Assembly: GCA_963608705.1 (NCBI GenBank)
Contig: CAVDHB010000008.1
Span: 1 to 52,783, forward strand
Length of the DNA stretch: 52,783 bases
DNA from: CAVDHB01 sp963608705
GTDB lineage: Bacteria > Bacteroidota > Bacteroidia > Bacteroidales > Bacteroidaceae
Direction of reading: 5' to 3'
The notes under the pieces are model-generated. The model was not told the origin of the DNA, did no database searches, and saw only the letters and a list, made by a program, of their open reading frames with translations. The first letter of the stretch is position 1; the number at the start of each line of letters is the position of its first letter. Both the position numbers and the translations under genes were made by a program. This document shows, in pieces, positions 8,498 to 17,053 of the stretch.

Positions 8498-8711
8498 ACG
8501 ACTTTTCTTATTCAAGATATGATATTTTCTAGCAATCTATCACTTAACAATGAAGAAGGATAAAACAAATGCATAGTTCTTATATCAATAATAAGAACTG
8601 TGCACTTTCAAAATTGTCACATAATAGAGTCTAATCTTGATATGACTTCCTTTATGCCATATTTTCTAATTAAGCGAGACAGTAATTCAAACAATAAAGA
8701 TATTTCATTAT
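8498..8711 (-). other. Intergenic gap inside the GTPase operon
   Basis: At 214 bp this is the only sizeable gap within the operon. It holds a hairpin at 8570-8604 and no recognisable promoter. No ORF of note is present. Confidence 0.5.
8570..8604 (-). terminator. Intra-operon terminator-like hairpin
   Basis: TGCATAGTTCTTAT pairs with ATAAGAACTGTGCA (one mismatch, loop of 7). On the minus strand it is followed by TTTGTTTTATCC, a partly U-rich tail, as in intrinsic terminators. It would stop transcription before the last three genes unless it is read through. The NusG paralogue at the operon head could do this. Confidence 0.5.
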
Positions 8712-9947
8712 CTATTTGTGTATTGATTTTACTGCTTTTATCGTGTCGCCTGAAACTGTATTTGGGGAGGTCGTCTGGTTGAATTTTCTGCAACGACCAA
8801 TTATCAGAGCTAGTACTATGAATGTCGCTATAGTCCCTAAAATCATCAATTTCAGGCGATATGTTTTTTTTGGTATTCCAGTGTTATTTGCCTCATCGTT
8901 ATAAATTTCTTCTGAAAATTTATTTTTTGAGTCATGTTCTTGTAATGATTCACGAATACTCATATTATCAGACTTCATCTTCAAAGGCTCCATATCATTA
9001 TCTTCTCGTGATGAACCTACCATGTTTTCAGCTCCCCAGTCGATTTTCATTAAGTTTTGGTCGCCCAAAACTCTATTCTCTTTTTGTTTTGAAATAGTAG
9101 CTGAATTATCTTTTTTCAGCGTAGATAAAATTGCAGGTCTTTTGGGGGGCATACCACCATCAGAATGTTGAACAGTTCTCATAGTCTCATTATCTACTTG
9201 ACTATATTGTAGAAGTTCTTCTTTATAATTTAAGTGATGGTGGGGGACGGAGATTTCATCACTTTTCGTTACAAATTGATAATCATGCTCTTCTTTAGTA
9301 TCAGAGCAAATCGCATTGGAAAACTTGACATGGAAACGTCGTAAGGCTGTAAGGACATGTCTTTCCACGTTTAATCCAATGACAATATTCGAAGAACATC
9401 TTTTGATTGAACGCAAAACGTTGTTTTCATCAGTTGGATTTAGAAATCTACAGACACTCTCATCCGCATTGAATGATATATTGCCGTCTAGTCTGCACCA
9501 ATTATCCTTAGTCTCCTGTTCCGAGGTTTCACTTAAAATTACTCTTCGATTTGTTGGGCGATCTTCCAACTCCCATACACGAGAAATGTATTTTTTATAT
9601 AAAGTGATGTAGAAATCAGAATCTATAGGAATAGATTGAAGACTATCGAATTCATGTTCTTTAATAACTATACCGACAAATGACCTTAACCCCCTATTTC
9701 CTAAATCTGTTTGCAGATTTCCATTTAGGTATTGACCATGATTAAAACCTACACCAAATAAAACTCGTCCTGAATCTCGTACAAACAAATATCGTAGTCT
9801 TTTTATTTCTCCATTTGAGATAACATCGGTATTAATCAATTCTTGTACTAAAGACCCCATGTGCTTTGTCAGCCCTCCAGGAGGTGAGCATATTTCTCTG
9901 AAATCAATTTTCAGCGTTCGTCCATATATGTAAGTCTGATATTTCAT
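8712..9947 (-). CDS. Single-pass membrane protein of the GTPase operon, possibly GTPase-associated
   Basis: I start it at 9947, four bases after the preceding gene's stop, instead of 9995. This gives 411 aa beginning MKYQTYIYG. Residues 1-215 form a mixed alpha/beta domain with RYLFVRDSGRVLFGVGFNHG and GLRSFVGIVIKEHEFDS. Next comes a long, polar, probably disordered stretch (about 220-355), one transmembrane helix (LKLMILGTIATFIVLALIIG, about 365-384) and a short basic tail. There is no N-terminal signal peptide, so the large domain should be cytoplasmic (tail-anchored type). Its place between small GTPases suggests an anchor or regulator. The N-terminal domain may relate to the GTPase-associated GAP1 families, but I cannot verify this. 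Confidence 0.7.
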   Translation of the reverse strand: MKYQTYIYGRTLKIDFREICSPPGGLTKHMGSLVQELINTDVISNGEIKRLRYLFVRDSGRVLFGVGFNHGQYLNGNLQTDLGNRGLRSFVGIVIKEHEFDSLQSIPIDSDFYITLYKKYISRVWELEDRPTNRRVILSETSEQETKDNWCRLDGNISFNADESVCRFLNPTDENNVLRSIKRCSSNIVIGLNVERHVLTALRRFHVKFSNAICSDTKEEHDYQFVTKSDEISVPHHHLNYKEELLQYSQVDNETMRTVQHSDGGMPPKRPAILSTLKKDNSATISKQKENRVLGDQNLMKIDWGAENMVGSSREDNDMEPLKMKSDNMSIRESLQEHDSKNKFSEEIYNDEANNTGIPKKTYRLKLMILGTIATFIVLALIIGRCRKFNQTTSPNTVSGDTIKAVKSIHK

Positions 9948-9951
9948 ATTC

Positions 9952-10941
9952 TTAAATCGACATAGGTTGACCGTCATAAAACACTTTGCAGACATTGAAC
10001 ATGTCTTTCATGTTGCTAAATACTTGTTCTAATTCCATTTTTTGTGATAAAATGTTTTTTTCTTCATCACTGAGATTTTCAATTTTTGTCTTTAAAATAC
10101 TCGTGTCGTCTCCGTTCCAGAATTTATCCCACCAAGAACGACCTTCATTGTGTCTTATTTCTCTCCTGTATCTGTCCCTTTGGAATAAGATTCCGTTTAA
10201 CTTGCTCTGAATCTTGGAAATACGTTCTTTTATAATTGAATGTAAGAAAAACATTACAGGAATATGAATATTCTTAGGTTCTACAACTCCTTGTATTCTT
10301 TCCCCTCGTTCACATGAAGATTCAAAATTCCCTAATGTAACTGGAACGACAGCAAATAACCAACCAGCTCCTTCCACATATAACGTACTGAAATACTTTT
10401 TCACTACACCTAGCAACTGTTGTTGCTCTTGTCTAGTGTACAAATCAGCTTTGGTTAGTGCAAATATTATGGGAATTCGTCTTTGGTTGTTTTTTGCATA
10501 ACCACCAATAAACCGGTGTAAGCGTTTAAGTGGTTTTTCTCCTGTTCGTGTGTCACCTGATAGAATAGCTTTGATTGTATCTGCACCAATACAAATAATA
10601 AGACATTCAGAATCATTAATTCTTTGATGAAGTTCTGCTACCTCTTGTTGTGTTTGATTCTCTGTGATAGCACCTCCTCTGTAATCGCACCATGAAAATT
10701 CCATAATAGGCTGTGATTTGAACATCACAGTAAAGTCGTAACAGCTCGTTCGGTTTGTACCGTCAGGCCAAATACCATCATAGGCTATCTTGTCCCAACC
10801 TTCATTGAGATCCATATCTAAGTCTGGGTCGTTTGTAATAAACGTAAAACCATTCTGTACACTTTGCATAAAATCATACATGGCATAGATAAAACAGGTT
10901 TTTCCAGATTGGGAAACTCCCAGCATTGTTATTTTTTCCAT
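9952..10941 (-). CDS. Small GTPase with D-Y-R-G-G motif (second copy)
   Basis: This 329-aa protein starts directly with the GTPase fold (MEKITMLGVSQSGKT). The P-loop is at 8-15, switch II C-D-Y-R-G-G around Asp86, and T-K-A-D at 163-166. After about residue 230 come charged helices with coiled-coil character (about 245-320), including a Trp-rich turn (SWWDKFWNGDD). It shares the same layout and motif order with the GTPases at 7526-8497 and 10948-11874 but diverges widely elsewhere, which points to old duplications. It lies 6 bp after one neighbour and 4 bp before the other, so translation is probably coupled. Confidence 0.82.
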   Translation of the reverse strand: MEKITMLGVSQSGKTCFIYAMYDFMQSVQNGFTFITNDPDLDMDLNEGWDKIAYDGIWPDGTNRTSCYDFTVMFKSQPIMEFSWCDYRGGAITENQTQQEVAELHQRINDSECLIICIGADTIKAILSGDTRTGEKPLKRLHRFIGGYAKNNQRRIPIIFALTKADLYTRQEQQQLLGVVKKYFSTLYVEGAGWLFAVVPVTLGNFESSCERGERIQGVVEPKNIHIPVMFFLHSIIKERISKIQSKLNGILFQRDRYRREIRHNEGRSWWDKFWNGDDTSILKTKIENLSDEEKNILSQKMELEQVFSNMKDMFNVCKVFYDGQPMSI

Positions 10942-10947
10942 AATTGA

Positions 10948-11874
10948 TTAAATTAGATATAAACTGTTGTTGTTTTCTTCTTGAAGTATTTTAGCTAACG
11001 TTTGTTCGCTCTCTTGCAACTCATTAATAACTTGCATAGTTGCATTATAGTCTTTACTAGTAAAGATTTCTTTTATTGTGTCAAAAGGGCCTCTATTCTT
11101 TACTCTTGTCTGGTACGAATTCACAACTTCATTTGCAAATTTGTACATACAATGCCTCAGACTGAAAAACAAAGGCCATTGAACATTATAGATGTGTTCT
11201 GCATTAACCGTTATACATGTGATAAGTCCTGCAACCTTATTACTTTGAGCTATGTCATTTAGAACATTGTTCCAAAAATAGTTAAATCCTTCAGAATTAA
11301 GCACGTTACTACATAAATCAAATTTGGTGATTACAAATGAAATAGGGAAAAAACAGTCACTTTCAACTGAGATGCAGGATATGGCACTCTTGATTAAATA
11401 GACTAGACGTCTAAATTCTCGTTCATTTCTTGGCAATGGCTCTTCCAATTTTATACCATCAAGAAAGACAATCAAAGCATCACTCTTTTTAATTTTTGAT
11501 ATCAGTGATACTGAATCTGAACTTTGATTTGAGCGTTCCATTAATACTCCACCTCTATAATCAAAAATATTAAATCCAATCTCATTGAAGTGCTTATATT
11601 GTATATTAAAGAAATACTCTTGTCTTATTGCGGTAGGTGGTGGATATTTTCCTTCACTTACATTAAAACTTACGTTTTTTAAATCTTCACCTTCCTTTTT
11701 CGCCTCTTCAAATGTATAATATATATTATCTTTAATATAGTGATTATACCAATAAGTGCCCCAATTGTCATAGCACATTTTATAATCATATAGACCATTT
11801 ATCATTCGATAATATAAAGCGGCCAAATAAGTGGTTTTACCCGCACTAGGATGGCCTAACATTACTATATTCAT
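10948..11874 (-). CDS. Small GTPase with D-Y-R-G-G motif (first copy)
   Basis: This 308-aa protein starts MNIVMLGHPSAGKTT. The P-loop is at 7-14, F-D-Y-R-G-G around Asp105, and T-K-F-D at 183-186. An insert between the P-loop and switch II (about 30-90) is rich in Tyr and Trp. The C-terminal 70 residues are helical, with EVVNSYQTRVKN and a Gln/Glu-rich end. It follows the Hsp70 gene by 16 bp and precedes the second small GTPase by 6 bp. TRAFAC GTPases act as nucleotide-dependent switches; what this one signals is unknown. Confidence 0.82.
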   Translation of the reverse strand: MNIVMLGHPSAGKTTYLAALYYRMINGLYDYKMCYDNWGTYWYNHYIKDNIYYTFEEAKKEGEDLKNVSFNVSEGKYPPPTAIRQEYFFNIQYKHFNEIGFNIFDYRGGVLMERSNQSSDSVSLISKIKKSDALIVFLDGIKLEEPLPRNEREFRRLVYLIKSAISCISVESDCFFPISFVITKFDLCSNVLNSEGFNYFWNNVLNDIAQSNKVAGLITCITVNAEHIYNVQWPLFFSLRHCMYKFANEVVNSYQTRVKNRGPFDTIKEIFTSKDYNATMQVINELQESEQTLAKILQEENNNSLYLI

Positions 11875-11890
11875 AATTAATATTTATTAG

Positions 11891-13126
11891 TTACCAATTA
11901 AATTGTAGTATTCCATCATTATCACGAACATAAATCACTGAAGAAGTATTTTTATGCTTATCTGTTTTTTTATTGTTGCCATCCTTTTCAGACTTTTCTT
12001 GTTGGATGCGTGGATTGATTATTTGTTCTTCTGCAATATTACCCAAAGCAACAGCTATATCTTTCTCACCACAAGTATCAATCGTTGCCTCTGGTAAGGT
12101 TTCTATCAACATTTGTCGAACCAATGTCAATTGAGAACTTCCTCCAATTAAAAGGACTTTGTTTATATTGAGTTGCCTAGTTTCTGTCTGCTGTATCACA
12201 GCTTTAGCCACATTAATGGCATCCGCAATCTTGGGACTGATAATATTGTTAAAGGAGTCTCTGCTTAATTTATATTTGTACGTGTTGATTCTTTCATCCT
12301 TTACAAAAATAATGGATGTCTCATGTTCATCGTTTGAGTCGCTAAAATGCTCCTTCAATCTACGACACGAATTCAGCATACCAAGGTCGACCATATTGTC
12401 TTGTGTTATATCCATGCCATATTTAGCCAGAATCTTTTTTCTCAAATCTTCATAAAGCAGCCTGTCAATATCTTGACCTCCACAAGATTTATCTCCTTTC
12501 GGCTCACATAAAAGGCTGTAAGAACCAAGGTGTTTCTTTGCATAAGCCACATCGATTGTACCACCACCGAAATCAAAAACTAATAAGCCTTGACCATCTG
12601 GTATATCGTGACCTATTCCGTACCCCATAACTGCAGCTACAGGCTCCAACCTTGTCTTTACTTCTTTGAAACCTGAAGAGAGTAAGGTTTGTTTTAGCAT
12701 TTGCACGTTTGCCTCCTCACAATCCACTGGATGTGATATAACCACAGAATCAAAATCCACCTCATTACCACAATGTGCGTTTGCCAGTTGTTTGATTTGC
12801 TTAAAGAAAAACTCCAAAAGTTCCTTATGGGTGTATTTTTTGTTTCCTATACACTCTATTCCATTGGGGCTTAATATACGTTTCAAAGAAGGTATAAAAT
12901 TCGCCAGCATTTCAAAACGTTTTTCAGAAGGCAACTTATCTACCTCCTCCAAATAGTTTAATGCTTGATACCCACTAACCAAACCATTATCATAGCCCAA
13001 AATCACAGAAGGATATTTTACAGAGCCGTCTCCGTTGAACTTCACAGCCTCAGGCTTACCATGTTGAGGGTTAACCCACGACACGGTTGTATAGGAAGAA
13101 CCATAATCTATTCCCAGTACAGCCAT
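11891..13126 (-). CDS. Hsp70-family ATPase containing only the nucleotide-binding domain
   Basis: This 411-aa protein shows the Hsp70/actin fold. Phosphate-1 loop GIDYGSSYTTV is at 5-15, phosphate-2 loop VFDFGGGTIDVA at 183-194, a CRRLKEHFS helix at 254-262, the adenosine loop LLIGGSSQLTLVRQ at 325-338, and DIAVALGNIA at 356-365. After the NBD only a Lys-rich linker and about 20 residues remain, so the peptide-binding domain of DnaK is missing. It starts one base after the stop of the membrane dynamin, so the two are translationally coupled. A GrpE-like protein is encoded in the same operon and no J-domain protein is seen. It may act as an ATP-dependent switch on the GTPases, which is inference. 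Confidence 0.88.
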   Translation of the reverse strand: MAVLGIDYGSSYTTVSWVNPQHGKPEAVKFNGDGSVKYPSVILGYDNGLVSGYQALNYLEEVDKLPSEKRFEMLANFIPSLKRILSPNGIECIGNKKYTHKELLEFFFKQIKQLANAHCGNEVDFDSVVISHPVDCEEANVQMLKQTLLSSGFKEVKTRLEPVAAVMGYGIGHDIPDGQGLLVFDFGGGTIDVAYAKKHLGSYSLLCEPKGDKSCGGQDIDRLLYEDLRKKILAKYGMDITQDNMVDLGMLNSCRRLKEHFSDSNDEHETSIIFVKDERINTYKYKLSRDSFNNIISPKIADAINVAKAVIQQTETRQLNINKVLLIGGSSQLTLVRQMLIETLPEATIDTCGEKDIAVALGNIAEEQIINPRIQQEKSEKDGNNKKTDKHKNTSSVIYVRDNDGILQFNW

Positions 13127-13127
13127 C

Positions 13128-15065
13128 TTATTCAGGTTTTACTGATTCTAGTTTTTCATGAATGCATTGTATCAAGATTTTGTTCTTACTCCATTCCTCT
13201 ACTAAATGCTGCAATGCAAGGACTAGCTGTGGGTTGTTTTTAGATTCAACGACAGTCTTTTTCATTGACTCTAGTTCCTCACTGTACTTAGAATAGATAT
13301 TAGCTATGGCATTTTTCACCTGCTCACGAGCGGCATTTACAAATCCTTGATATAATGATTGATACTTTCCATCAGCCAAAGAAACATCCACAATCTGTTT
13401 ACGACAATAGGCCATTGTTTCTGATAGATGATTCAGAAGATTAGCCTTATTCTTCTGCAATGCTTCTTTTTTGGCTTTTTGATTTCCACTTATTGCCCCC
13501 CAAAGAACAGAGCCTATACCTAGAACAACCAACACAGGAGCAATTACAGGAAGAGCAGGTGTAACTAATGCTGGAAGGAAGAAATACGCACCCCCGACAA
13601 CAGTACTTAATGCGACATTGATGGAAGTGCCTAAGAACATTTCGTTTCTCATTTTCCCTATTCTATCTCTCAACTGAACATCTTGTATGGATGGATCTTC
13701 CACTCCTTCTTTGTTTATGGGAATAAAGCCCTCTGGGATAGACATATAGCACTCATTATTGAATTCGGTCAACAATTCCTCTATACGAGACATAACTAAT
13801 GAAGTGAGTTTTTCCCACTCTTTCTGTACATCAGTCACAATTCTATCACCAAAGTCTTCACCATAGGTGGTTATCTCCTCTTCTGATAAATTTTCTATTT
13901 CCTTACTGAATTTTGTTACAATGCTTCCTTGTGCAGCGAATATTTTGTTGAAGTCATATTCCATTGTTCTCAACACGTTTTCGACGTTTGTAAAGAGTTC
14001 TTTTCTCTTAGCGTCACCCATATTCTCGTTGAAGTTTGCTAACGCTTTTTCGTAGGATCTGAGTAATGTGTCATATTCTGTAGCAGCTTTGACTGCTGTG
14101 TCATGACGCATTTTCAACGTATTAAGAACTTCCTTATAATATTCTACACATGCATTATATGCCAATCCTGAACGGTAATATCCTAAAATGGTAAACACCA
14201 AACCATTCATGGCGGACTTTACATCGTCATAGCCTGAAATCCCATAATTGAATTCTGACGTTTCATCGTTTGCTAGTGCGGCATCAAGTAATAGCTTACT
14301 TGACATTGTTAGCATAGAAATACCAAAAGGCAAATCATTTCCGACAGCTTTCTCAATGATTTGACTATTTCTATTCAAGGATTCTTTTACACTTTCATTG
14401 CTATTTTGGTCAATTTTGGTAGTTACAAACAGAATCCCAGGAGTTATACTAACAATTTCTTTCAAAAAATCAACTTCAACATCCTCCAAAGGTGTTGGAT
14501 TCATCACAAACATAACAGCATCAGCCTGTTTAATATATTGCTTTGTAATTGCCGTATGATGGGGATAGGTTGACCCAATACCCGGAGTGTCAATCAAAGA
14601 AACTCCTTCGGGAAGGAAATCCATAGAAGTGAATACTTGAATGTAGGAAATTGTATTTTCAATTTCAGCTTCTCCTTCCTTGTTGATGACAGCTTGACTA
14701 CCGTAAGTCGCTAATTCTTCTTGGGTGATTTCCTTGCGATTTCCATTTCCATACACTACATAAAATTTCTCTTCCTTTGAATGAGAAATTTTAAATACAC
14801 GCGATGTAGCCACATCAGTACATACAGGTAAAAGTTCTTTGCCTATCAAGGCATTAATCAACGAGCTTTTACCATTTTTTACTTTGCCACATACTGCCAA
14901 GTTAAACTCTCCCTTTTCAAGTAACTCTCGAGTTAAATTGAAATTCTCGGAAGTTTTCGGAAAGCTAAATCTGGGATAAGCCTTTTGGAAAGCGATCATG
15001 CCATCCATAAGCTCTATTATTTCACTCTTCAATTGAGTGGCTAATACGTTGTCTTTATTCTCCAT
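13128..15065 (-). CDS. Dynamin-like GTPase with hydrophobic membrane region
   Basis: This 645-aa bacterial dynamin-like protein has P-loop GKVKNGKS at 60-67, a G2 Thr in TDVATSR (83-89), DTPG at 159-162 and TKID at 216-219. Long helices (about 300-440) form the stalk. A strongly hydrophobic stretch of about 50 residues (476-527, Val/Ala/Leu/Pro-rich) is the likely membrane-insertion paddle or hairpin, followed by more helices. This is the plan of fuzzy-onion/cyanobacterial BDLP-type proteins, which bend or fuse membranes. It is the third gene of the operon, 69 bp after the peptidase and one base before the Hsp70. Confidence 0.88.
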   Translation of the reverse strand: MENKDNVLATQLKSEIIELMDGMIAFQKAYPRFSFPKTSENFNLTRELLEKGEFNLAVCGKVKNGKSSLINALIGKELLPVCTDVATSRVFKISHSKEEKFYVVYGNGNRKEITQEELATYGSQAVINKEGEAEIENTISYIQVFTSMDFLPEGVSLIDTPGIGSTYPHHTAITKQYIKQADAVMFVMNPTPLEDVEVDFLKEIVSITPGILFVTTKIDQNSNESVKESLNRNSQIIEKAVGNDLPFGISMLTMSSKLLLDAALANDETSEFNYGISGYDDVKSAMNGLVFTILGYYRSGLAYNACVEYYKEVLNTLKMRHDTAVKAATEYDTLLRSYEKALANFNENMGDAKRKELFTNVENVLRTMEYDFNKIFAAQGSIVTKFSKEIENLSEEEITTYGEDFGDRIVTDVQKEWEKLTSLVMSRIEELLTEFNNECYMSIPEGFIPINKEGVEDPSIQDVQLRDRIGKMRNEMFLGTSINVALSTVVGGAYFFLPALVTPALPVIAPVLVVLGIGSVLWGAISGNQKAKKEALQKNKANLLNHLSETMAYCRKQIVDVSLADGKYQSLYQGFVNAAREQVKNAIANIYSKYSEELESMKKTVVESKNNPQLVLALQHLVEEWSKNKILIQCIHEKLESVKPE

Positions 15066-15134
15066 CGTAGTTGCTATTTATTATTGCTATAATAATTATG
15101 TAGATTATTTCATTAATAGTTCAAATTCACATCA

Positions 15135-16274
15135 TCAAAAAAGACTATTGTCATCTTCCGAATTGTTCGTGTCATCCATATCATCGCCAAACTCATCATT
15201 TTGTAGATGTAGCTCTGGGGATATGTCTTCTGGTATAGGATTTGGAATAGGTTCAGGCTCTGGGGTTGGAGCTGGGACAGGACTTGTGGGTGTGTCTTCA
15301 GGCACTTCCATTCCAAGAAAGCTCTTCAATGCAGAACAAAATTCTTTTGCATCAAAATGATCCTGTCCGAAAGTCTGTGTCCCACCAATAAACGACTTAT
15401 ATTTATTATGTACAGCTTCAACAGATTCAGCATAGTCATCATAATCTACATCCTTACCATCAACATTTATTTGGTTTAGATGTCCCTCCGAATAATATGC
15501 CCCTGCGCATTTTGCAGCCATTTCCCCAGGAAGTATCACATTATTAGGATTTAGAGGGATACTATTGGTGTTTATATATTCAGCAACAGCAAAATTGGAA
15601 GGTATTTCATTACCTGTTTCTGGATCGTACTGAAGTGGGGCGGGAGTATTTGTAGATACCATAAAACACTGAGAGTCTTTCCAAGCATCCATGAAATCAT
15701 CCAATTTGTACTCAATTCTCAAATCACCAGTTCCAGGATCAGTCAAGACAACCTTAATGTCCTCGGGATTGTCAGGATTAACATCTACACCAGCTACGAC
15801 TAAAGCATGATTGGGCGTTTCACCTTTAAAAAAGTCATTAAACCATTCTTTTGCTCCAGTTATTGTGTCATGATTCCTATCTGCCCATAATTCATTCGCA
15901 TCTACACCAACAATTACTCTATGTCCTTGTGCCAGCTCATTTATTAAATCGTAAACCGTATTATCAACTGACTGTTCACAAGAAACATTGCAACTTAACA
16001 GTAGATTTCCAATAGCCCACATAGGTGTTCCACCTCCAGAACTAGAGTCATACCAACCATTTTCTATTGCATATTGTTTAAGCTCATCCAAAGATATGTC
16101 TATACCATAGTCACGTAGAATGATTTGTTGACTTCGAATGGCGCATACACCTTCATTACCTTGGTAAATAACAGGGTCTAACCCTCCGTCAGGTCCGAAT
16201 CCTTCCTCGCCAAATATCTTTCGAGCCGCTATGTTGGCCTGCATTTCATAGTCTTTATCAAAAGTTTCAGCCAT
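15135..16274 (-). CDS. C39/papain-like cysteine peptidase domain protein
   Basis: This 379-aa protein has a papain-like fold of the C39 type at residues about 30-205. Gln38 and Cys44 lie in a G-V-C-A-I-R-S helix start, His156 in NHALVVAGVD, and Asp179 in TDPGTGD, the order and spacing of a Cys-His-Asp triad. C39 peptidases cut after Gly-Gly in leader peptides, but no ABC transporter is attached and the fold is used for many substrates. Residues 220-320 form a second domain. The end is a Pro/Glu-rich linker (323-350) and a very acidic tail. There is no signal peptide, so it is cytoplasmic. It lies 55 bp after the NusG-type gene. It may process or cleave a partner upon activation. Confidence 0.72.
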   Translation of the reverse strand: MAETFDKDYEMQANIAARKIFGEEGFGPDGGLDPVIYQGNEGVCAIRSQQIILRDYGIDISLDELKQYAIENGWYDSSSGGGTPMWAIGNLLLSCNVSCEQSVDNTVYDLINELAQGHRVIVGVDANELWADRNHDTITGAKEWFNDFFKGETPNHALVVAGVDVNPDNPEDIKVVLTDPGTGDLRIEYKLDDFMDAWKDSQCFMVSTNTPAPLQYDPETGNEIPSNFAVAEYINTNSIPLNPNNVILPGEMAAKCAGAYYSEGHLNQINVDGKDVDYDDYAESVEAVHNKYKSFIGGTQTFGQDHFDAKEFCSALKSFLGMEVPEDTPTSPVPAPTPEPEPIPNPIPEDISPELHLQNDEFGDDMDDTNNSEDDNSLF

Positions 16275-16329
16275 AAATTCACAATTAATTTGATTTGTAC
16301 TTATTTTATCATAGAGATTTTTTCTGTTC

Positions 16330-17007
16330 TCATACTTTCCTCAAAAACTCACTAGGAATATACGCAGTCACGAAAATCCCTAATCCTTCTATATCAATTG
16401 CCACACGTTGTTGTCCTGCCGCTCTCACCACTTTCCCGACAACACCTGTAAAATCTCCTTCTATTATCCGAACCAGTTCACCGCTTTTATAACGGCAACG
16501 GTTTTTCGGCAACATCATGACGTGCTCATTAGGAACACTTGTCGCTTTAATGAAATTCTCCATTTCATTATCAGGGACAGTTACAGGTGGATTGAATCCT
16601 GTTAAAGATTCCAACGGTTGTGTCTTGTCTATATAGTATTTCAGATAGGAAGCCGTAGGTGCCGGCTCTTTTACAAATTCAAAAGTCTGTTTGCGAGTCA
16701 TGTACGCAAAAAGGAGATTGGGAATGAGGGGAATCTGTATGCGTTTCTTTTTCCCATTGACTTTTTTCAGTGTGTAACACATTGGAATATATACCCGTAC
16801 ATCCTTCTTCTTAAGCTCTTCACTGGCCTCTTTCGTCCGACCATAAGTGGCACGGAATACAAACCATTGTTCTTTTGAGTTGGCCACAATTCTTGAGGAC
16901 ACCCCTGTTTGTACATTTTGTTTTTCAGGGGATGACAGCGGAGATAAGTCCGATGTGGGAGGGTTATACTCGCCTCGCCGAGTGTTCACATTAGACAATG
17001 TGTTCAT
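16330..17007 (-). CDS. NusG/UpxY-family transcription antiterminator
   Basis: This 225-aa NusG paralogue has an N-terminal extension of about 45 residues rich in Ser and Pro. The NGN domain spans about 46-155 (QWFVFRATYGRTKEA; VYIPMCY; PLIPNLLFAYM) and a KOW segment about 174-220 (YKSGELVRIIEGDFTGVVGKV). In Bacteroides, UpxY-type NusG paralogues bind RNA polymerase at the leader of their own operon and prevent premature termination in long capsule operons. Here the gene heads a non-capsule operon and is preceded by a leader palindrome (17026-17042). Its target is likely its own transcript of about 12 kb. Confidence 0.85.
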   Translation of the reverse strand: MNTLSNVNTRRGEYNPPTSDLSPLSSPEKQNVQTGVSSRIVANSKEQWFVFRATYGRTKEASEELKKKDVRVYIPMCYTLKKVNGKKKRIQIPLIPNLLFAYMTRKQTFEFVKEPAPTASYLKYYIDKTQPLESLTGFNPPVTVPDNEMENFIKATSVPNEHVMMLPKNRCRYKSGELVRIIEGDFTGVVGKVVRAAGQQRVAIDIEGLGIFVTAYIPSEFLRKV

Positions 17008-17025
17008 ATCATTACTATCGAGTAT

Positions 17026-17042
17026 CTCTCTAACGTAGAGAG
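17026..17042 (-). promoter_or_regulatory. Leader palindrome before the NusG-type gene
   Basis: CTCTCTA-ACG-TAGAGAG is a perfect 7-bp inverted repeat lying between the putative promoter and the start codon at 17007. It could form an RNA hairpin or be an operon-polarity-like site where the NusG paralogue loads. The role is inferred from how UpxY proteins act on their own leaders. Confidence 0.45.
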
Positions 17043-17053
17043 GTTCTCTTACG

